From Ureibacillus massiliensis 4400831 = CIP 108448 = CCUG 49529 (lineage in GTDB: Bacteria; Bacillota; Bacilli; Bacillales_A; Planococcaceae), in contig NZ_JPVQ01000003.1 in NCBI RefSeq assembly GCF_000772965.1, positions 62,001-126,000 on the forward strand: a stretch of 64,000 nt of DNA, read 5' to 3'. The first letter of the stretch is position 1; each line of letters begins with the position of its first letter. The position numbers and the translations under genes are program-made. Under the pieces are notes generated by a model. That model made no database searches, was not told where the DNA came from, and saw only the letters and a list, made by a program, of their open reading frames with translations. Of the stretch, positions 32,282 to 41,744 are shown one piece after another.

Positions 32282-33508
32282 ATGGAACAAAATAAAACAC
32301 TTAAAAGATTTGCTTCTGTTTTCTTAGCATCTTCACTAGTGGTAGGAGCATTAGCAGGGTGCGGAAGCTCAGAATCAGGATCTAGCACAAGTACAAGTAC
32401 AGAAGGAGGAAATTCATCTGATGCAAACGAAAGCGCTGAAGTGATTAAAATCGGTGCAAACTTAGAGCTTTCAGGTGATGTTGCGTCTTATGGTTCTTCA
32501 ATTTTAAAAGGTGCTCAATTAGCAATCGAGGAAATTAATGCTAAAGGCGGTATTGACGGTAAACAAATTGAATTAGTTTCAGCAGACAATAAATCAGAAA
32601 ACGCTGAAGCAGTAGCAGCTGCACTTAAGCTTGCAACACAAGATAAAGTACATGCAATGATCGGACCTGCTACATCTGGTAACATGCTTGCAACAGTCCA
32701 AATTGCAAACACAAATAAAGTTCCAGTTGTAACTGCATCAGGTACAGCAGAAAACTTAACAGTTAATGAAGACGGTTCTATTAACGAATATGTTTTCCGT
32801 ACATGCTTCATTGACCCATTCCAAGGTGTCGTAGCAGCTAACTTTGCTACTGAGCTTGGTGCAAAAAATGTAGCAATCTATGCTGACAACTCTTCAGATT
32901 ATGCTAAAGGTTTAGCAAAAGCATTTAAAGAACAAATCATTGCAAATGGTGGAACAGTAGTAGCTGAAGAAGCTTATGTTGCAAACGACGTTGATTTCAA
33001 ATCAACATTAACAAATTTAAAATCAGCAAATCCAGACTTTGTCTTCATCCCTGGTTATTATGAAGAAGTAGGTCTAATTGTTAAACAAGCACGTGAATTA
33101 GGTATCGAAGCACCACTTATGGGTGGAGATGGTTGGGATTCACCAACTTTAGTAGAGTTAGCTGGGGCAGATGCTCTAAACAACACTTATATGTCTAATG
33201 CATTCTCTTCTGAAGATCCAGAAGAATTAATTCAAGACTTCGTTAAAGCATTTGAAGAAAAGAATGGTGAAAAACCAAACGGATTCCACGCTCTTGGATA
33301 TGACACAGCTTACTATATTGCAGATGCAATCGACAGAGCAGATTCACTTGACGGGGAAGCAATCAAAAACGCTTTAGCTGAAACAACAGACTTTGCAGGA
33401 GTTACTGGTTCATTCTCAGTAGATGAAAAACATAACCCAATTAAATCAGCAACAATTTTAGAATTTAAAGACGGCAGCCAAGTATTCAACTCTAAAGTTA
33501 ATCCTTAA
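32282..33508 (+). CDS. livJ: Branched-chain amino acid ABC transporter, substrate-binding lipoprotein
   Basis: A protein of 408 residues. The signal peptide ends in lipobox GALAGC with Cys27 as lipid anchor; a Ser, Thr and Gly linker precedes a type I periplasmic-binding fold (IKIGANLELSGDVASYGSSI, then AMIGPATSGNMLATVQIAN and PDFVFIPGYYEEVGLIVKQA). This is the Leu/Ile/Val-binding family (LivJ/LivK), which captures the amino acid outside and hands it to the permeases. ATG at 32282 after TTAGGGGGAAAAAA. It heads a five-gene operon. A hairpin with T-run just after it should end most transcripts, giving extra binding protein over the membrane parts. Confidence 0.9.
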   Translation: MEQNKTLKRFASVFLASSLVVGALAGCGSSESGSSTSTSTEGGNSSDANESAEVIKIGANLELSGDVASYGSSILKGAQLAIEEINAKGGIDGKQIELVSADNKSENAEAVAAALKLATQDKVHAMIGPATSGNMLATVQIANTNKVPVVTASGTAENLTVNEDGSINEYVFRTCFIDPFQGVVAANFATELGAKNVAIYADNSSDYAKGLAKAFKEQIIANGGTVVAEEAYVANDVDFKSTLTNLKSANPDFVFIPGYYEEVGLIVKQARELGIEAPLMGGDGWDSPTLVELAGADALNNTYMSNAFSSEDPEELIQDFVKAFEEKNGEKPNGFHALGYDTAYYIADAIDRADSLDGEAIKNALAETTDFAGVTGSFSVDEKHNPIKSATILEFKDGSQVFNSKVNP

Positions 33509-33520
33509 TTCTTTAACCGA

Positions 33521-33548
33521 AAGGGGGGCTTGTTGCCCCCTTTTTTTC
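33521..33548 (+). terminator. Partial terminator between livJ and livH
   Basis: AAGGGGGGC/GCCCCCTTT stem with a T-run. As no new promoter is evident before livH, readthrough here probably feeds the downstream genes. Confidence 0.75.
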
Positions 33549-33611
33549 CTTTTAGAAGAAATAGAGATATCTAAATAAATGTTAATAAGATTTGTAAAGG
33601 AGTGAAAGATA

Positions 33612-34490
33612 ATGGAGTGGCTCCAACAACTGGTGAACGGTATATCAGTAGGGAGTATCTATGCGTTAATAGCATTAGGATACACGATGGTATACGGAAT
33701 CATAAAATTAATTAACTTTGCTCATGGTGACGTCTTCATGCTTGGTGCATTTATCGGTTTCTTTGCCATAGCAAGGTGGGATTTAGGTTTTATACCAGCT
33801 TTAATTATCTCGATGGTTCTATGTGCAGTTATAGGGGTTATCATTGAACGTGTTGCTTATAAACGACTACGTAATGCAACACGTATTGCGGCGCTTATTA
33901 CAGCGATTGGTGTTTCATTATTAATCGAGTATACTGTGATTTACTTCCGTGGTGCTTCACCCGAAGCATATCCAGATGGCGTAATACCAAAAGCTTCCAT
34001 TGATATTTTCGGAGCAAGTATTAGTTCTCAATCCATTATGATTTTAGTAGTAACAATCATTCTTATGGTTTTACTACAATTTATCGTCCATAAAACAAAA
34101 ATCGGTAAAGCGATGCGTGCAGTATCACATGATGCTGATGCAGCAAGATTAATGGGAATAAATGTAGATAATACTATTTCAGCGACGTTTGCTATTGGGT
34201 CTGCCCTAGCTGGTGCAGCTGGTGTTATTTTCGGTGTTTACTATACAAGAATCGATCCTTTAATGGGTGTGCTACCAGGCTTAAAAGCATTTATCGCGGC
34301 CGTTCTGGGTGGTATTGGTAGTATTCCAGGTGCGATGTTCGGTGGATATATTTTAGGTATCGTTGAAACGATTGTAAGTGCGATTGGATTCTCTCTATGG
34401 CGCGATGCAGCAGCGTTTGTCATTTTAATTATCATATTAATCGTAAAACCATCGGGTATATTTGGTAAAAACGCCCGAGAGAAAGTGTAG
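33612..34490 (+). CDS. livH: Branched-chain amino acid ABC transporter, permease LivH
   Basis: A protein of 292 residues with eight or so membrane helices and the LivH pattern: LVNGISVGSIYALIALGYTMVYGIIKLINFAHGDVFMLGA at the start and the EAA-like coupling region AVSHDADAARLMGINVD (about 175-192), which docks on the ATPases. The run GLKAFIAAVLGGIGSIPGA near the end is also typical. ATG at 33612 after AAAGGAGTGAAAGATA. It is followed after 11 bases by livM, forming the heterodimeric membrane channel. Confidence 0.92.
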   Translation: MEWLQQLVNGISVGSIYALIALGYTMVYGIIKLINFAHGDVFMLGAFIGFFAIARWDLGFIPALIISMVLCAVIGVIIERVAYKRLRNATRIAALITAIGVSLLIEYTVIYFRGASPEAYPDGVIPKASIDIFGASISSQSIMILVVTIILMVLLQFIVHKTKIGKAMRAVSHDADAARLMGINVDNTISATFAIGSALAGAAGVIFGVYYTRIDPLMGVLPGLKAFIAAVLGGIGSIPGAMFGGYILGIVETIVSAIGFSLWRDAAAFVILIIILIVKPSGIFGKNAREKV

Positions 34491-34501
34491 GTGAGGCGGA
34501 A

Positions 34502-35440
34502 ATGAAGAAATCTAAAGCTTTCTGGAGCTATAGTATTTTAGCGCTAGTAATCTATGCAGTCGTACAGGTCATGATCTCGGGTGGGATGCTAGATGCATAT
34601 TATCAAAATATGCTAGTGACGATGTGTATCAATATTATGCTAGCAGTAAGTTTACATATTGTTATTGGTATAACAGGGCAATTCTCCATTGGTCATGCTG
34701 GATTTATGGCAGTAGGTGCTTATTTTAGTGCCATTGCAACGATGAAACTTGGACTTCTATTTCCGATTGCGATTGTCATCGGTGCACTCGTTGCAGGCTT
34801 AGCAGGATTACTTGTAGGAATTCCTTCTCTTCGACTAAAAGGAGATTATTTAGCAATTGCAACACTTGGCTTTGCAGAAATTATTCGTATCATTTTTGTC
34901 AATGTAGATTATGTCGGCGGAGCAGCAGGAATGGTTGTTAATCAAATGTCAAATTGGACATATGCCTATATTGGTGTAATTATCACGATTCTAGTTGTTG
35001 CAAACTTTACGTACTCCCGACATGGACGGGGCTGTATTTCAGTACGAGAAGATGAGATTGCGGCAGATGCGATGGGTATTAATACGACGTACTATAAAGT
35101 AGTTGCCTTTGCAATTGGTTCGGCATTCGCGGGAGTTGCAGGTGCTATTTATGCTCATAATATCTTTATCATTCAGCCGACAGCTTTTGGATTCTTAAAA
35201 TCCTTTGATATTTTAATTTTAGTTGTATTAGGTGGTTTAGGTAGTTTATCTGGAGCTATAATAGCGGCAGTATTTATCACATTTGTTACGACGTATTTAG
35301 CAAACTTCCCAGAAACACGTATGATTATCTATTCTTTAGTATTGATTATCGTAATGCTATATCGTCCAACTGGGTTAATGGGTACGAAAGAAATTACAGA
35401 TTTATTCAAGTTTGGTAAAAAGGGAGGTTCAAAAGCATGA
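34502..35440 (+). CDS. livM: Branched-chain amino acid ABC transporter, permease LivM
   Basis: A protein of 312 residues, the second permease. Seen are ITGQFSIGHAGFMAVGAYFS (about 60-80), LRLKGDYLAIATLGFAEIIR (about 112-130), the cytoplasmic coupling loop CISVREDEIAADAMGINTTY, and the conserved LVVLGGLGSLSGAIIAA near the end. It lacks the extended N-terminal domain of E. coli LivM, as usual in Firmicutes. ATG at 34502 follows GGTGAGGCGGAA; its end overlaps livG by 4 bases (ATGA), so translation is coupled. Confidence 0.92.
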   Translation: MKKSKAFWSYSILALVIYAVVQVMISGGMLDAYYQNMLVTMCINIMLAVSLHIVIGITGQFSIGHAGFMAVGAYFSAIATMKLGLLFPIAIVIGALVAGLAGLLVGIPSLRLKGDYLAIATLGFAEIIRIIFVNVDYVGGAAGMVVNQMSNWTYAYIGVIITILVVANFTYSRHGRGCISVREDEIAADAMGINTTYYKVVAFAIGSAFAGVAGAIYAHNIFIIQPTAFGFLKSFDILILVVLGGLGSLSGAIIAAVFITFVTTYLANFPETRMIIYSLVLIIVMLYRPTGLMGTKEITDLFKFGKKGGSKA

Positions 35441-36216
35441 CAGGTAACCTTCTTCTAAATGCAGAAAATGTTGGTATTCAATTTGGTGGGTTAAAAGCGG
35501 TTCAAAAGGTAAATATGTATTTAAACAAGGGCGAATTAATCGGTTTAATCGGTCCAAATGGTGCTGGTAAAACAACTACGTTTAATATGTTAACGGGCGT
35601 ATATGAGCCGACAGAAGGTGAAATTTCCTTCGACGGAAAGAAAATTAATGGTATGCAACCATATCAGGTAACTAAATTAGGAATGAGCCGTACATTCCAA
35701 AATATTCGTCTTTTCAAAGATATGACGGTACTAGACAATGTTAAAGTAGCAAATCACCAAGTAGCAAAGCATTCCATTATTTCATCCATTTTACGTTTGC
35801 CGAGTCATTTTAAAGGTGAGGCGGAGATGGAAAGACAATCTATTGAGTTTTTAAAGATTTTTGGACTAGACGTATATAAGGATGAGCTTGCTAAAAACTT
35901 ACCGTATGGGATGCAGCGTCGCCTTGAGATTGCACGTGCTCTTGCGGGGAAACCTAAGCTGTTATTACTAGATGAACCAGCTGCAGGTATGAATCCTCAG
36001 GAAACACATGATTTGATGGAGCTTATTGCATTCATAAGAAAAGAATTTGATCTAACGATTCTTTTAATTGAACATGATATGCATTTAGTAATGGGGATTT
36101 GTGAAAGAATCTACGTGCTTGACCATGGACAATTAATTGCAGACGGTACACCAGAAGCGATTCGTAATAATCCAAAGGTTATTGAAGCTTACCTAGGTGA
36201 GGAGGTTAGTGAATAA
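35437..36216 (+). CDS. livG: Branched-chain amino acid ABC transporter, ATPase LivG
   Basis: A protein of 259 residues with Walker A GPNGAGKTT (about 41-49), the Q-loop in MSRTFQNIRLF, a modified signature (PYGMQRRLEIARAL, in place of LSGGQ, as is typical of LivG), Walker B LLLLDEPAAGMN and switch His in LLIEHDMHLV. The inserted helical segment at about 100-135 is also a LivG feature. ATG overlaps the livM stop; its own stop shares a base with the livF start (TAATG). Confidence 0.92.
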   Translation: MTGNLLLNAENVGIQFGGLKAVQKVNMYLNKGELIGLIGPNGAGKTTTFNMLTGVYEPTEGEISFDGKKINGMQPYQVTKLGMSRTFQNIRLFKDMTVLDNVKVANHQVAKHSIISSILRLPSHFKGEAEMERQSIEFLKIFGLDVYKDELAKNLPYGMQRRLEIARALAGKPKLLLLDEPAAGMNPQETHDLMELIAFIRKEFDLTILLIEHDMHLVMGICERIYVLDHGQLIADGTPEAIRNNPKVIEAYLGEEVSE

Positions 36217-36923
36217 TGCTAAAAGTGAACAACATTGATGTGTACTACGGAAATATTCATGCATTAAAAGATGTCTCCTTAGAGGTAAATGAAGGTGAGA
36301 TTGTAACACTCATCGGTGCCAATGGTGCAGGGAAATCTACTCTATTAAAAACTTTATCAGGTCTTTTAAAACCAAAGAGTGGACATATTTTATATCAAAC
36401 GCAGCAAATCGTAGGAAAACCTGCACAGACGATTGTAAAAAGTGGTATTTCTCATGTTCCAGAAGGCCGTCGTGTGTTTTCAAATATGTCAGTAGAAGAG
36501 AACCTAGAATTGGGCGCTTTCTTACGTAAAGATCGAGAAAATATTAAAAAAGATTTAGACTATGTGTATGAGCTTTTCCCAATTCTAGACGAACGTCGTA
36601 AACAGCTATCAGGTACCCTATCAGGTGGGGAGCAACAAATGTTAGCGATGGGTCGAGCATTAATGGCAAGACCGAAACTATTATTAATGGATGAGCCTTC
36701 TATGGGATTAGCTCCGTTAATCGTGAAAAAGATTTTCGAAATCATTCAAACAGTAAATAAAGAAGGCACAACCGTTTTATTAGTTGAGCAAAATGCAAAT
36801 ATGGCATTGTCTATTGCAGATCGCGCCTATGTACTTGAAACAGGTAAAATTGTGCTAAGTGGTTCAGCTAAAGAGCTTCAAGAAAGTGACAAAGTAAAAG
36901 AAGCTTATCTTGGAGGAGCATGA
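36216..36923 (+). CDS. livF: Branched-chain amino acid ABC transporter, ATPase LivF
   Basis: A protein of 235 residues with Walker A GANGAGKSTL (about 34-43), the Q-loop region SHVPEGRRVFSNMSVEENL typical of LivF (PEGR), signature LSGGEQQM, Walker B LLLMDEPSMGLAP and switch residue in LLVEQNANMAL, where Gln replaces His as in other LivF proteins. It pairs with LivG as a heterodimer to power uptake. Last gene of the operon, closed by a strong hairpin. Confidence 0.92.
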   Translation: MLKVNNIDVYYGNIHALKDVSLEVNEGEIVTLIGANGAGKSTLLKTLSGLLKPKSGHILYQTQQIVGKPAQTIVKSGISHVPEGRRVFSNMSVEENLELGAFLRKDRENIKKDLDYVYELFPILDERRKQLSGTLSGGEQQMLAMGRALMARPKLLLMDEPSMGLAPLIVKKIFEIIQTVNKEGTTVLLVEQNANMALSIADRAYVLETGKIVLSGSAKELQESDKVKEAYLGGA

Positions 36924-36931
36924 TTGATCAT

Positions 36932-36984
36932 AAAAAATGACTCAGAAAGGTATTGTTCAAGCCTTTATGAGTCATTTTCTTTTA
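36932..36984 (+). terminator. Terminator of the liv operon
   Basis: AAAATGACTCA/TGAGTCATTTT arms with inner AAAGG/CCTTT pairing, then CTTTTATT. Confidence 0.85.
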
Positions 36985-37014
36985 TTGTAATTCGTCGGAA
37001 TGTGAAATAACGTT

Positions 37015-37716
37015 CTATTTTGGTGTGTAATTTAATAATTTAAAAAGCTCTGTTCGTTCCTTCTCTGTTAAATCTCTCCACTTGCCTACTTTTAAATTTC
37101 CTAGCTTAATATTCATAATGCGAATTCGCTGAAGTCTTTTAACAGAATATCCTAAAGCCGAACACATTCTTCGAATTTGTCTATTCAAGCCTTGCTCTAA
37201 TATAATCTTAAAAACATGGGATGATATTTTCTCCACTTTACAAGGCAATGTTTTCGTGTCTAAGATTTCAACACCTGATGCCATTCGATCTAAAAAGTTA
37301 TCGTTAATAGGCTTATCAACCTGTACGATATATTCTTTTTCATGGCGATTTTCTGCCCGTAATATTTCGTTCACAATGTCACCGTCATTTGTGAGTAGTA
37401 ATAAACCTTCAGAGTCTTTATCAAGTCGCCCGATATGAAAGATACGTTTTGAATGTCCGACGAAATCTACAACATTCCCTTTAATATGTCTTTCTGTTGT
37501 GCTTGTAATACCCACAGGTTTATTTAACATAATATAAACTAGCTCTTCTTCTTTTTTGACTGGTTTACCGTCAACGTGGACAACATCGTTTTCTTCTACT
37601 TGGCTTCCGACGGTTGCTTTTATACCGTTAATGGTAACTCTACCTTCTTCTATTAACTTATCGGCACCTCTTCTAGATACTATGCCAGTTTCACTTAAGT
37701 ACTTATTAATTCGCAT
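37015..37716 (-). CDS. rluF: 23S rRNA pseudouridine synthase RluF
   Basis: A protein of 233 residues: an N-terminal S4 RNA-binding domain (MRINKYLSETGIVSRRGADK ... GRVTINGIKA, about 1-60), then the RsuA-family catalytic domain with GRLDKDSEGLLLLTNDGD (about 96-113), whose Asp is the nucleophile, and the NRQIRRMC motif (about 178-185). RluF-type enzymes make pseudouridine at 2604 in helix 74 of 23S rRNA; length and the MCSALGYSVKRLQRIRI end fit RluF rather than RluB or RsuA. ATG at 37716 after AGGAGAGTTT; single gene. Confidence 0.85.
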   Translation of the reverse strand: MRINKYLSETGIVSRRGADKLIEEGRVTINGIKATVGSQVEENDVVHVDGKPVKKEEELVYIMLNKPVGITSTTERHIKGNVVDFVGHSKRIFHIGRLDKDSEGLLLLTNDGDIVNEILRAENRHEKEYIVQVDKPINDNFLDRMASGVEILDTKTLPCKVEKISSHVFKIILEQGLNRQIRRMCSALGYSVKRLQRIRIMNIKLGNLKVGKWRDLTEKERTELFKLLNYTPK

Positions 37717-38074
37717 AAACTCTCCTAATTATCTTTTATTCATACTGCTCAAGGTTCACTATAAATTAGTATACAATATGAAAATTTTTTTGCCTCTACT
37801 ATTGTTAACAGGAACAAATTCATTAATTCACTATAGATCTTAAAATATAGAAGGAATCTTTGTCGTCAAATATATATTCAAATCTCTATAGGTGTTTTCT
37901 ATACATATTTTCGAACGTGAATTTTGTCGAAAAAAATATATGAAAAAAATGGATTTTCTAGAAATATTCTAGCATATCGAATAATAGATTATAGTAAATA
38001 CCTTTTTCATTACATTGGTACGGAAATTGAATATATGAAAAGGTATTACTAATTTCAAAAGGGGAGAGTTATAA
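37717..38074 (+). other. Leader and promoter region of the aldehyde dehydrogenase gene
   Basis: 358 bases without a gene. It holds an inverted repeat TTTTCGA...TCGAAAA (37908-37933), TTCTAGAA (37957) and a 13-bp hairpin AATACCTTTTTCAT/ATGAAAAGGTATT (37997-38047). A sigma-54-like element, TTGGTACGGAAATTGAA, lies in the loop of that hairpin at 38015-38031. AAAGGGGAGAG at 38058-38068 is the ribosome site. Confidence 0.5.
38015..38031 (+). promoter_or_regulatory. Sigma-54 (SigL)-like promoter candidate
   Basis: GG at 38017-38018 and GA at 38029-38030 are separated by ten bases, in a context close to TTGGCAC-N5-TTGCA. The -12 GC is GA here, a clear deviation. The inverted repeat about 100 bases upstream could be the enhancer site of an AcoR-like activator. 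Confidence 0.35.
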
Positions 38075-39595
38075 ATGGTTTATGCATTTCCTAACACTGA
38101 AGGGGCAATTGTGAATTTTAAAGAAAGATATGACAACTATATTAATGGAAAATGGACTCCTCCAGTAAAAGGCCAATATTTTGACAATGTAACACCTGTC
38201 ACTGGACAAGTATTTACACAAGTGGCTCGTTCAACAGAAGAAGACATTGAACTAGCGCTAGACGCTGCACATGCTGCAAAAGATGCTTGGGGTAAAACAT
38301 CGCCAACAGAAAGAGCGAATATTTTAAATAAAATTGCTGATCGTATCGAAGCTAACTTAGAGTTACTTGCAATTGCCGAAACGTGGGAAAATGGTAAAGC
38401 AGTTCGTGAAACATTAAATGCTGACTTACCTCTTGCAGTTGACCATTTCCGTTACTTTGCTGGTGCCATTCGTGCACAAGAAGGCGGGATTTCTCAAATT
38501 GATGATGATACAGTTGCTTATCATTTCCACGAGCCAATTGGTGTAGTTGGTCAGATCATTCCTTGGAACTTCCCACTACTTATGGCGGTATGGAAACTTG
38601 CACCTGCTCTTGCAGCTGGTAACTGTGTCGTATTAAAACCAGCTGAACAAACTCCTTCATCGATTTTAGTACTAATGGAGTTAATTGAAGATTTGTTACC
38701 ACCGGGTGTTGTAAATATCGTAAATGGATTTGGTTTAGAGGCTGGAAAACCGCTAGCATCAAATCCACGTATTGGTAAAGTGGCATTCACAGGTGAAACA
38801 ACGACTGGTCGTTTAATTATGCAATATGCATCTCAAAATTTAATCCCAGTAACATTAGAATTAGGTGGGAAATCACCAAACATTTTCTTCGAGGATGTTA
38901 TGGATGAAGAGGATGCATTTTTAGATAAAGCAGTTGAAGGATTTGTATTATTTGCATTAAACCAAGGTGAGGTATGTACTTGTCCTTCCCGTGCATTAAT
39001 TCAAGAGTCTATCTATGATAAGTTCATGGAAAAGGCGCTTGCTCGTGTTGCTGCGATTAAAACAGGTAACCCACTTGATCCAAATACAATGATGGGTGCT
39101 CAAGCATCATCAGAACAAATGGAAAAAATTCTGTCTTATTTAGAAATTGGTAAACAAGAGGGAGCAGAAGTATTAATCGGTGGAGAAAAGAACGATTTAG
39201 GTGGAGATTTTACTGAAGGCTACTACATTAAACCAACAGTATTTAAAGGGAATAATAAAATGCGCATTTTCCAAGAAGAAATTTTTGGACCGGTTGTAGC
39301 TGTTACAACATTCAAAACGAAAGAAGAAGCACTTGAAATCGCAAACGATACTTTATATGGTTTAGGTGCAGGTGTTTGGACGCGTGATATTAATACTGCT
39401 TATCGCTTCGGTAGAGAAATCCAAGCTGGACGCGTATGGACAAATTGCTATCATGCATATCCAGCCCATGCAGCATTCGGTGGATACAAAATGTCTGGTG
39501 TAGGTCGTGAAAACCATAAAATGATGCTTGAACACTATCAACAAACGAAAAACCTACTTGTAAGCTACAGCCAAAATAAATTAGGATTCTTCTAA
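38075..39595 (+). CDS. NAD-dependent aldehyde dehydrogenase, acetaldehyde (AldB/ExaC) type
   Basis: A protein of 506 residues with the full ALDH fold: [20 protein letters not shown] (about 161-180), LKPAEQTP, the Rossmann GETTTG, general base Glu262 in [10 protein letters not shown] and catalytic Cys301 in [12 protein letters not shown]. The double-Cys context GEVCTCPSR and the [17 protein letters not shown] region are those of bacterial AldB/ExaC acetaldehyde dehydrogenases, which oxidise acetaldehyde (from ethanol or acetoin breakdown) to acetate. Its neighbour encodes DUF779, which often accompanies this enzyme. ATG at 38075 after AAAGGGGAGAG. Confidence 0.85.
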   Translation: MVYAFPNTEGAIVNFKERYDNYINGKWTPPVKGQYFDNVTPVTGQVFTQVARSTEEDIELALDAAHAAKDAWGKTSPTERANILNKIADRIEANLELLAIAETWENGKAVRETLNADLPLAVDHFRYFAGAIRAQEGGISQIDDDTVAYHFHEPIGVVGQIIPWNFPLLMAVWKLAPALAAGNCVVLKPAEQTPSSILVLMELIEDLLPPGVVNIVNGFGLEAGKPLASNPRIGKVAFTGETTTGRLIMQYASQNLIPVTLELGGKSPNIFFEDVMDEEDAFLDKAVEGFVLFALNQGEVCTCPSRALIQESIYDKFMEKALARVAAIKTGNPLDPNTMMGAQASSEQMEKILSYLEIGKQEGAEVLIGGEKNDLGGDFTEGYYIKPTVFKGNNKMRIFQEEIFGPVVAVTTFKTKEEALEIANDTLYGLGAGVWTRDINTAYRFGREIQAGRVWTNCYHAYPAHAAFGGYKMSGVGRENHKMMLEHYQQTKNLLVSYSQNKLGFF

Positions 39596-39750
39596 TCCAC
39601 TTTCTCAAGTAAAGCTGTTTGTTAGCTGAAAAGAGACCGCCCTAGCCTAAAGAAATAAAATTGCGTGAGTTTCATAGAATATTGTATAACCAGTTGTTAA
39701 AAATATCTTGTTTTTTGCGAAGGTGGAATTGATTTAAAGGGGGCTAGCAA

Positions 39751-40110
39751 GTGGTAGAACGTGTAATTGCAACGGAAGAAGCACTTGCATTAATCGAAAA
39801 ACTAAAGGAACAGCATGGTCCAGTGATGTTTCATCAATCAGGTGGTTGTTGTGACGGATCAAGCCCAATGTGTTATCCGGAGGGAGATTTAATTCTTGGA
39901 AATCAAGACGTGCTGATGGGTGAAATTGGTGGAGCGAAGTTTTACATGCATAAAAGTCAATTCGAGTATTGGAAGCATACGCAGCTTATTATTGATGTTG
40001 TAGCTGGTCGTGGAGGAATGTTTTCTTTAGAAGGAGTTCATGGGAAAAGATTCTTAACAAGATCTCGAGCATTTACAAAAGAAGAGATGCTAGAGCTAGG
40101 TCTAATTTAA
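39751..40110 (+). CDS. DUF779 family protein
   Basis: A protein of 119 residues matching DUF779 throughout: MFHQSGGCCDGSSPMCYPEG (about 26-45), with three cysteines that could bind a metal or substrate, then FYMHKSQFEYWKHTQLIIDV and GVHGKRFLTRSRAFT. Its genes usually lie next to acetaldehyde dehydrogenase, as here, so a role in aldehyde metabolism or in that enzyme's maturation is suspected but not proven. The start is GTG at 39751 after AAAGGGGGCTAGCAA; it follows the dehydrogenase gene after 155 bases without a terminator between them. Confidence 0.85.
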   Translation: MVERVIATEEALALIEKLKEQHGPVMFHQSGGCCDGSSPMCYPEGDLILGNQDVLMGEIGGAKFYMHKSQFEYWKHTQLIIDVVAGRGGMFSLEGVHGKRFLTRSRAFTKEEMLELGLI

Positions 40111-40119
40111 ATTGATGGT

Positions 40120-40156
40120 AAGGCTTTTTACAGAGTAATGTAAAAAGCCTTTTTTA
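40120..40156 (+). terminator. Terminator of the aldehyde dehydrogenase-DUF779 operon
   Basis: AAGGCTTTTTAC/GTAAAAAGCCTT perfect 12-bp stem followed by TTTTAT. Confidence 0.9.
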
Positions 40157-40275
40157 TAGGCAAATTTGTTGAAAATTAAAAACGAATTATAACCACATTT
40201 GTCAGGTTGCATTATTTCTTTTCAAAAGTAAACAAGTGCTAAAATAGACATAAAGAAATTTTGGGGGTGTTCGAA

Positions 40276-41703
40276 TTGAAGGAAACGAAATTGTGGATAA
40301 ATGGTGAATGGGTGGATGCGAAGAATTCCTACGAATTAACATCGCCTTATTCTGGAGAACCAATTGCAAATGTTGCAAAGGCATCTGTTATAGACGTTGA
40401 ACATGCGATTGAAGGAGCACACAAAGCTTTCCTAGCATTTAAAAAGACAACGGCATATGAACGTGCGGAAATATTATATAAAGTCGTAGATATTATGCGA
40501 GGACGTAAAAATGAGTTCGCTGAAATACTAGCAAAAGAAGCAGGCAAGCCGATCTCTGCCGGACTGACTGAAATTGACCGTACCATTGCAACTTATCAAT
40601 TTTCAGCAGAAGCGGCAAAACAATCAATGGGTGAAACAGTTCCTATGGACGCCGCCCCGGGTGTAAAAGATCGTATCGGTTATACAAAACGTGTACCACT
40701 TGGCGTTGTTTCGGCGATTACACCTTTTAACTTTCCTTTTAATTTAGTTGCTCATAAATTAGGCCCTGCTTTTGCAGTTGGAAATACAGTGGTATTAAAA
40801 CCAGCAACTCAAACGCCTTTAAGTGCATTAGTAATGGCGGAAATCTTTCAAGAGGCTGGTTTACCTGATGGGGCATTACAAATTGTAACAGGTTCTGGTG
40901 GAGAGCTAAGTGATACTCTTATAACTCACCCATATGTAAAAAAGGTTACTTTCACAGGTAGTGGTGCTGTAGGGCTTAAAATTAAAGAAAAAATCGGTTT
41001 GAGAAAAGTTACGTTAGAGCTTGGATCCAACGCTGCTGTTATTGTAGAACCAAGTACGCCTATTGAAAAAATTGTATCCCGATGTGTAGGTGGAGCCTTT
41101 GGTTTTGCAGGCCAAGTCTGTATCTCGTTACAGCGTGTATATATTCATGAATCAATTTATGATGAGTTTTCGAAAGCGTTTATTGAAGAGACGAAGAAGT
41201 TAAAAGTGGGTGATCCACTAGACCCTTCAACTGATGTAAGTGCAATGATCCATCCAAAAGAAGTTGAGAGAATTAAACAATGGATTGAAGAAGCGAAAGA
41301 ACAAGGTGCACAAGTTGCAACAGGAGCAGAATTCTCGGAAAGATGGATGACACCGACAGTAATGACAAATGTGACTCCAAACATGAAAGTCGTGTGCTTG
41401 GAAACCTTTGCTCCAATCGTATCCCTCGTACCATATAAAACATTAGATGAAGCGATTGAGCTTGTAAATGCATCAGATTTAGGATTAAATGCAGGGATTT
41501 ATACAAACGTATTACCAGACGCCCTAAAAGCTGCTGATGAATTAGAAGCAGGTGCAATCGTCATTAATGATATTCCAACTTTTCGCGTTGATAACATGCC
41601 ATATGGAGGAATGAAAAACAGCGGTTATGGACGTGAAGGAATTAAATATGCAATACAGGAAATGACGGATTTGAAATTCATTACGATCAAAACAACCATT
41701 TAG
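40276..41703 (+). CDS. Aldehyde dehydrogenase, lactaldehyde/phosphonoacetaldehyde-like group
   Basis: About 475 residues from TTG 40276, six bases after GGGGGTG; the frame upstream of it is short. ALDH motifs: SAITPFNFPFNLVAHKLGPA (about 146-165), LKPATQTPLSA, Glu248 in LELGSNAAV and catalytic Cys282 in GFAGQVCISLQR. The LELGSN form and GQVCISLQR site belong to the branch with lactaldehyde, glyceraldehyde-3-phosphate (non-phosphorylating) and sulfo/phosphonoacetaldehyde dehydrogenases. Substrate cannot be fixed from sequence. An extended -10 element, TGCTAAAAT, lies about 40 bases upstream. It may be followed in the same transcript by the thioesterase gene. Confidence 0.8.
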   Translation: MKETKLWINGEWVDAKNSYELTSPYSGEPIANVAKASVIDVEHAIEGAHKAFLAFKKTTAYERAEILYKVVDIMRGRKNEFAEILAKEAGKPISAGLTEIDRTIATYQFSAEAAKQSMGETVPMDAAPGVKDRIGYTKRVPLGVVSAITPFNFPFNLVAHKLGPAFAVGNTVVLKPATQTPLSALVMAEIFQEAGLPDGALQIVTGSGGELSDTLITHPYVKKVTFTGSGAVGLKIKEKIGLRKVTLELGSNAAVIVEPSTPIEKIVSRCVGGAFGFAGQVCISLQRVYIHESIYDEFSKAFIEETKKLKVGDPLDPSTDVSAMIHPKEVERIKQWIEEAKEQGAQVATGAEFSERWMTPTVMTNVTPNMKVVCLETFAPIVSLVPYKTLDEAIELVNASDLGLNAGIYTNVLPDALKAADELEAGAIVINDIPTFRVDNMPYGGMKNSGYGREGIKYAIQEMTDLKFITIKTTI

Positions 41704-41744
41704 AGAAATACTAATGAATAAAATAATAAAGGATGTACTTAACT

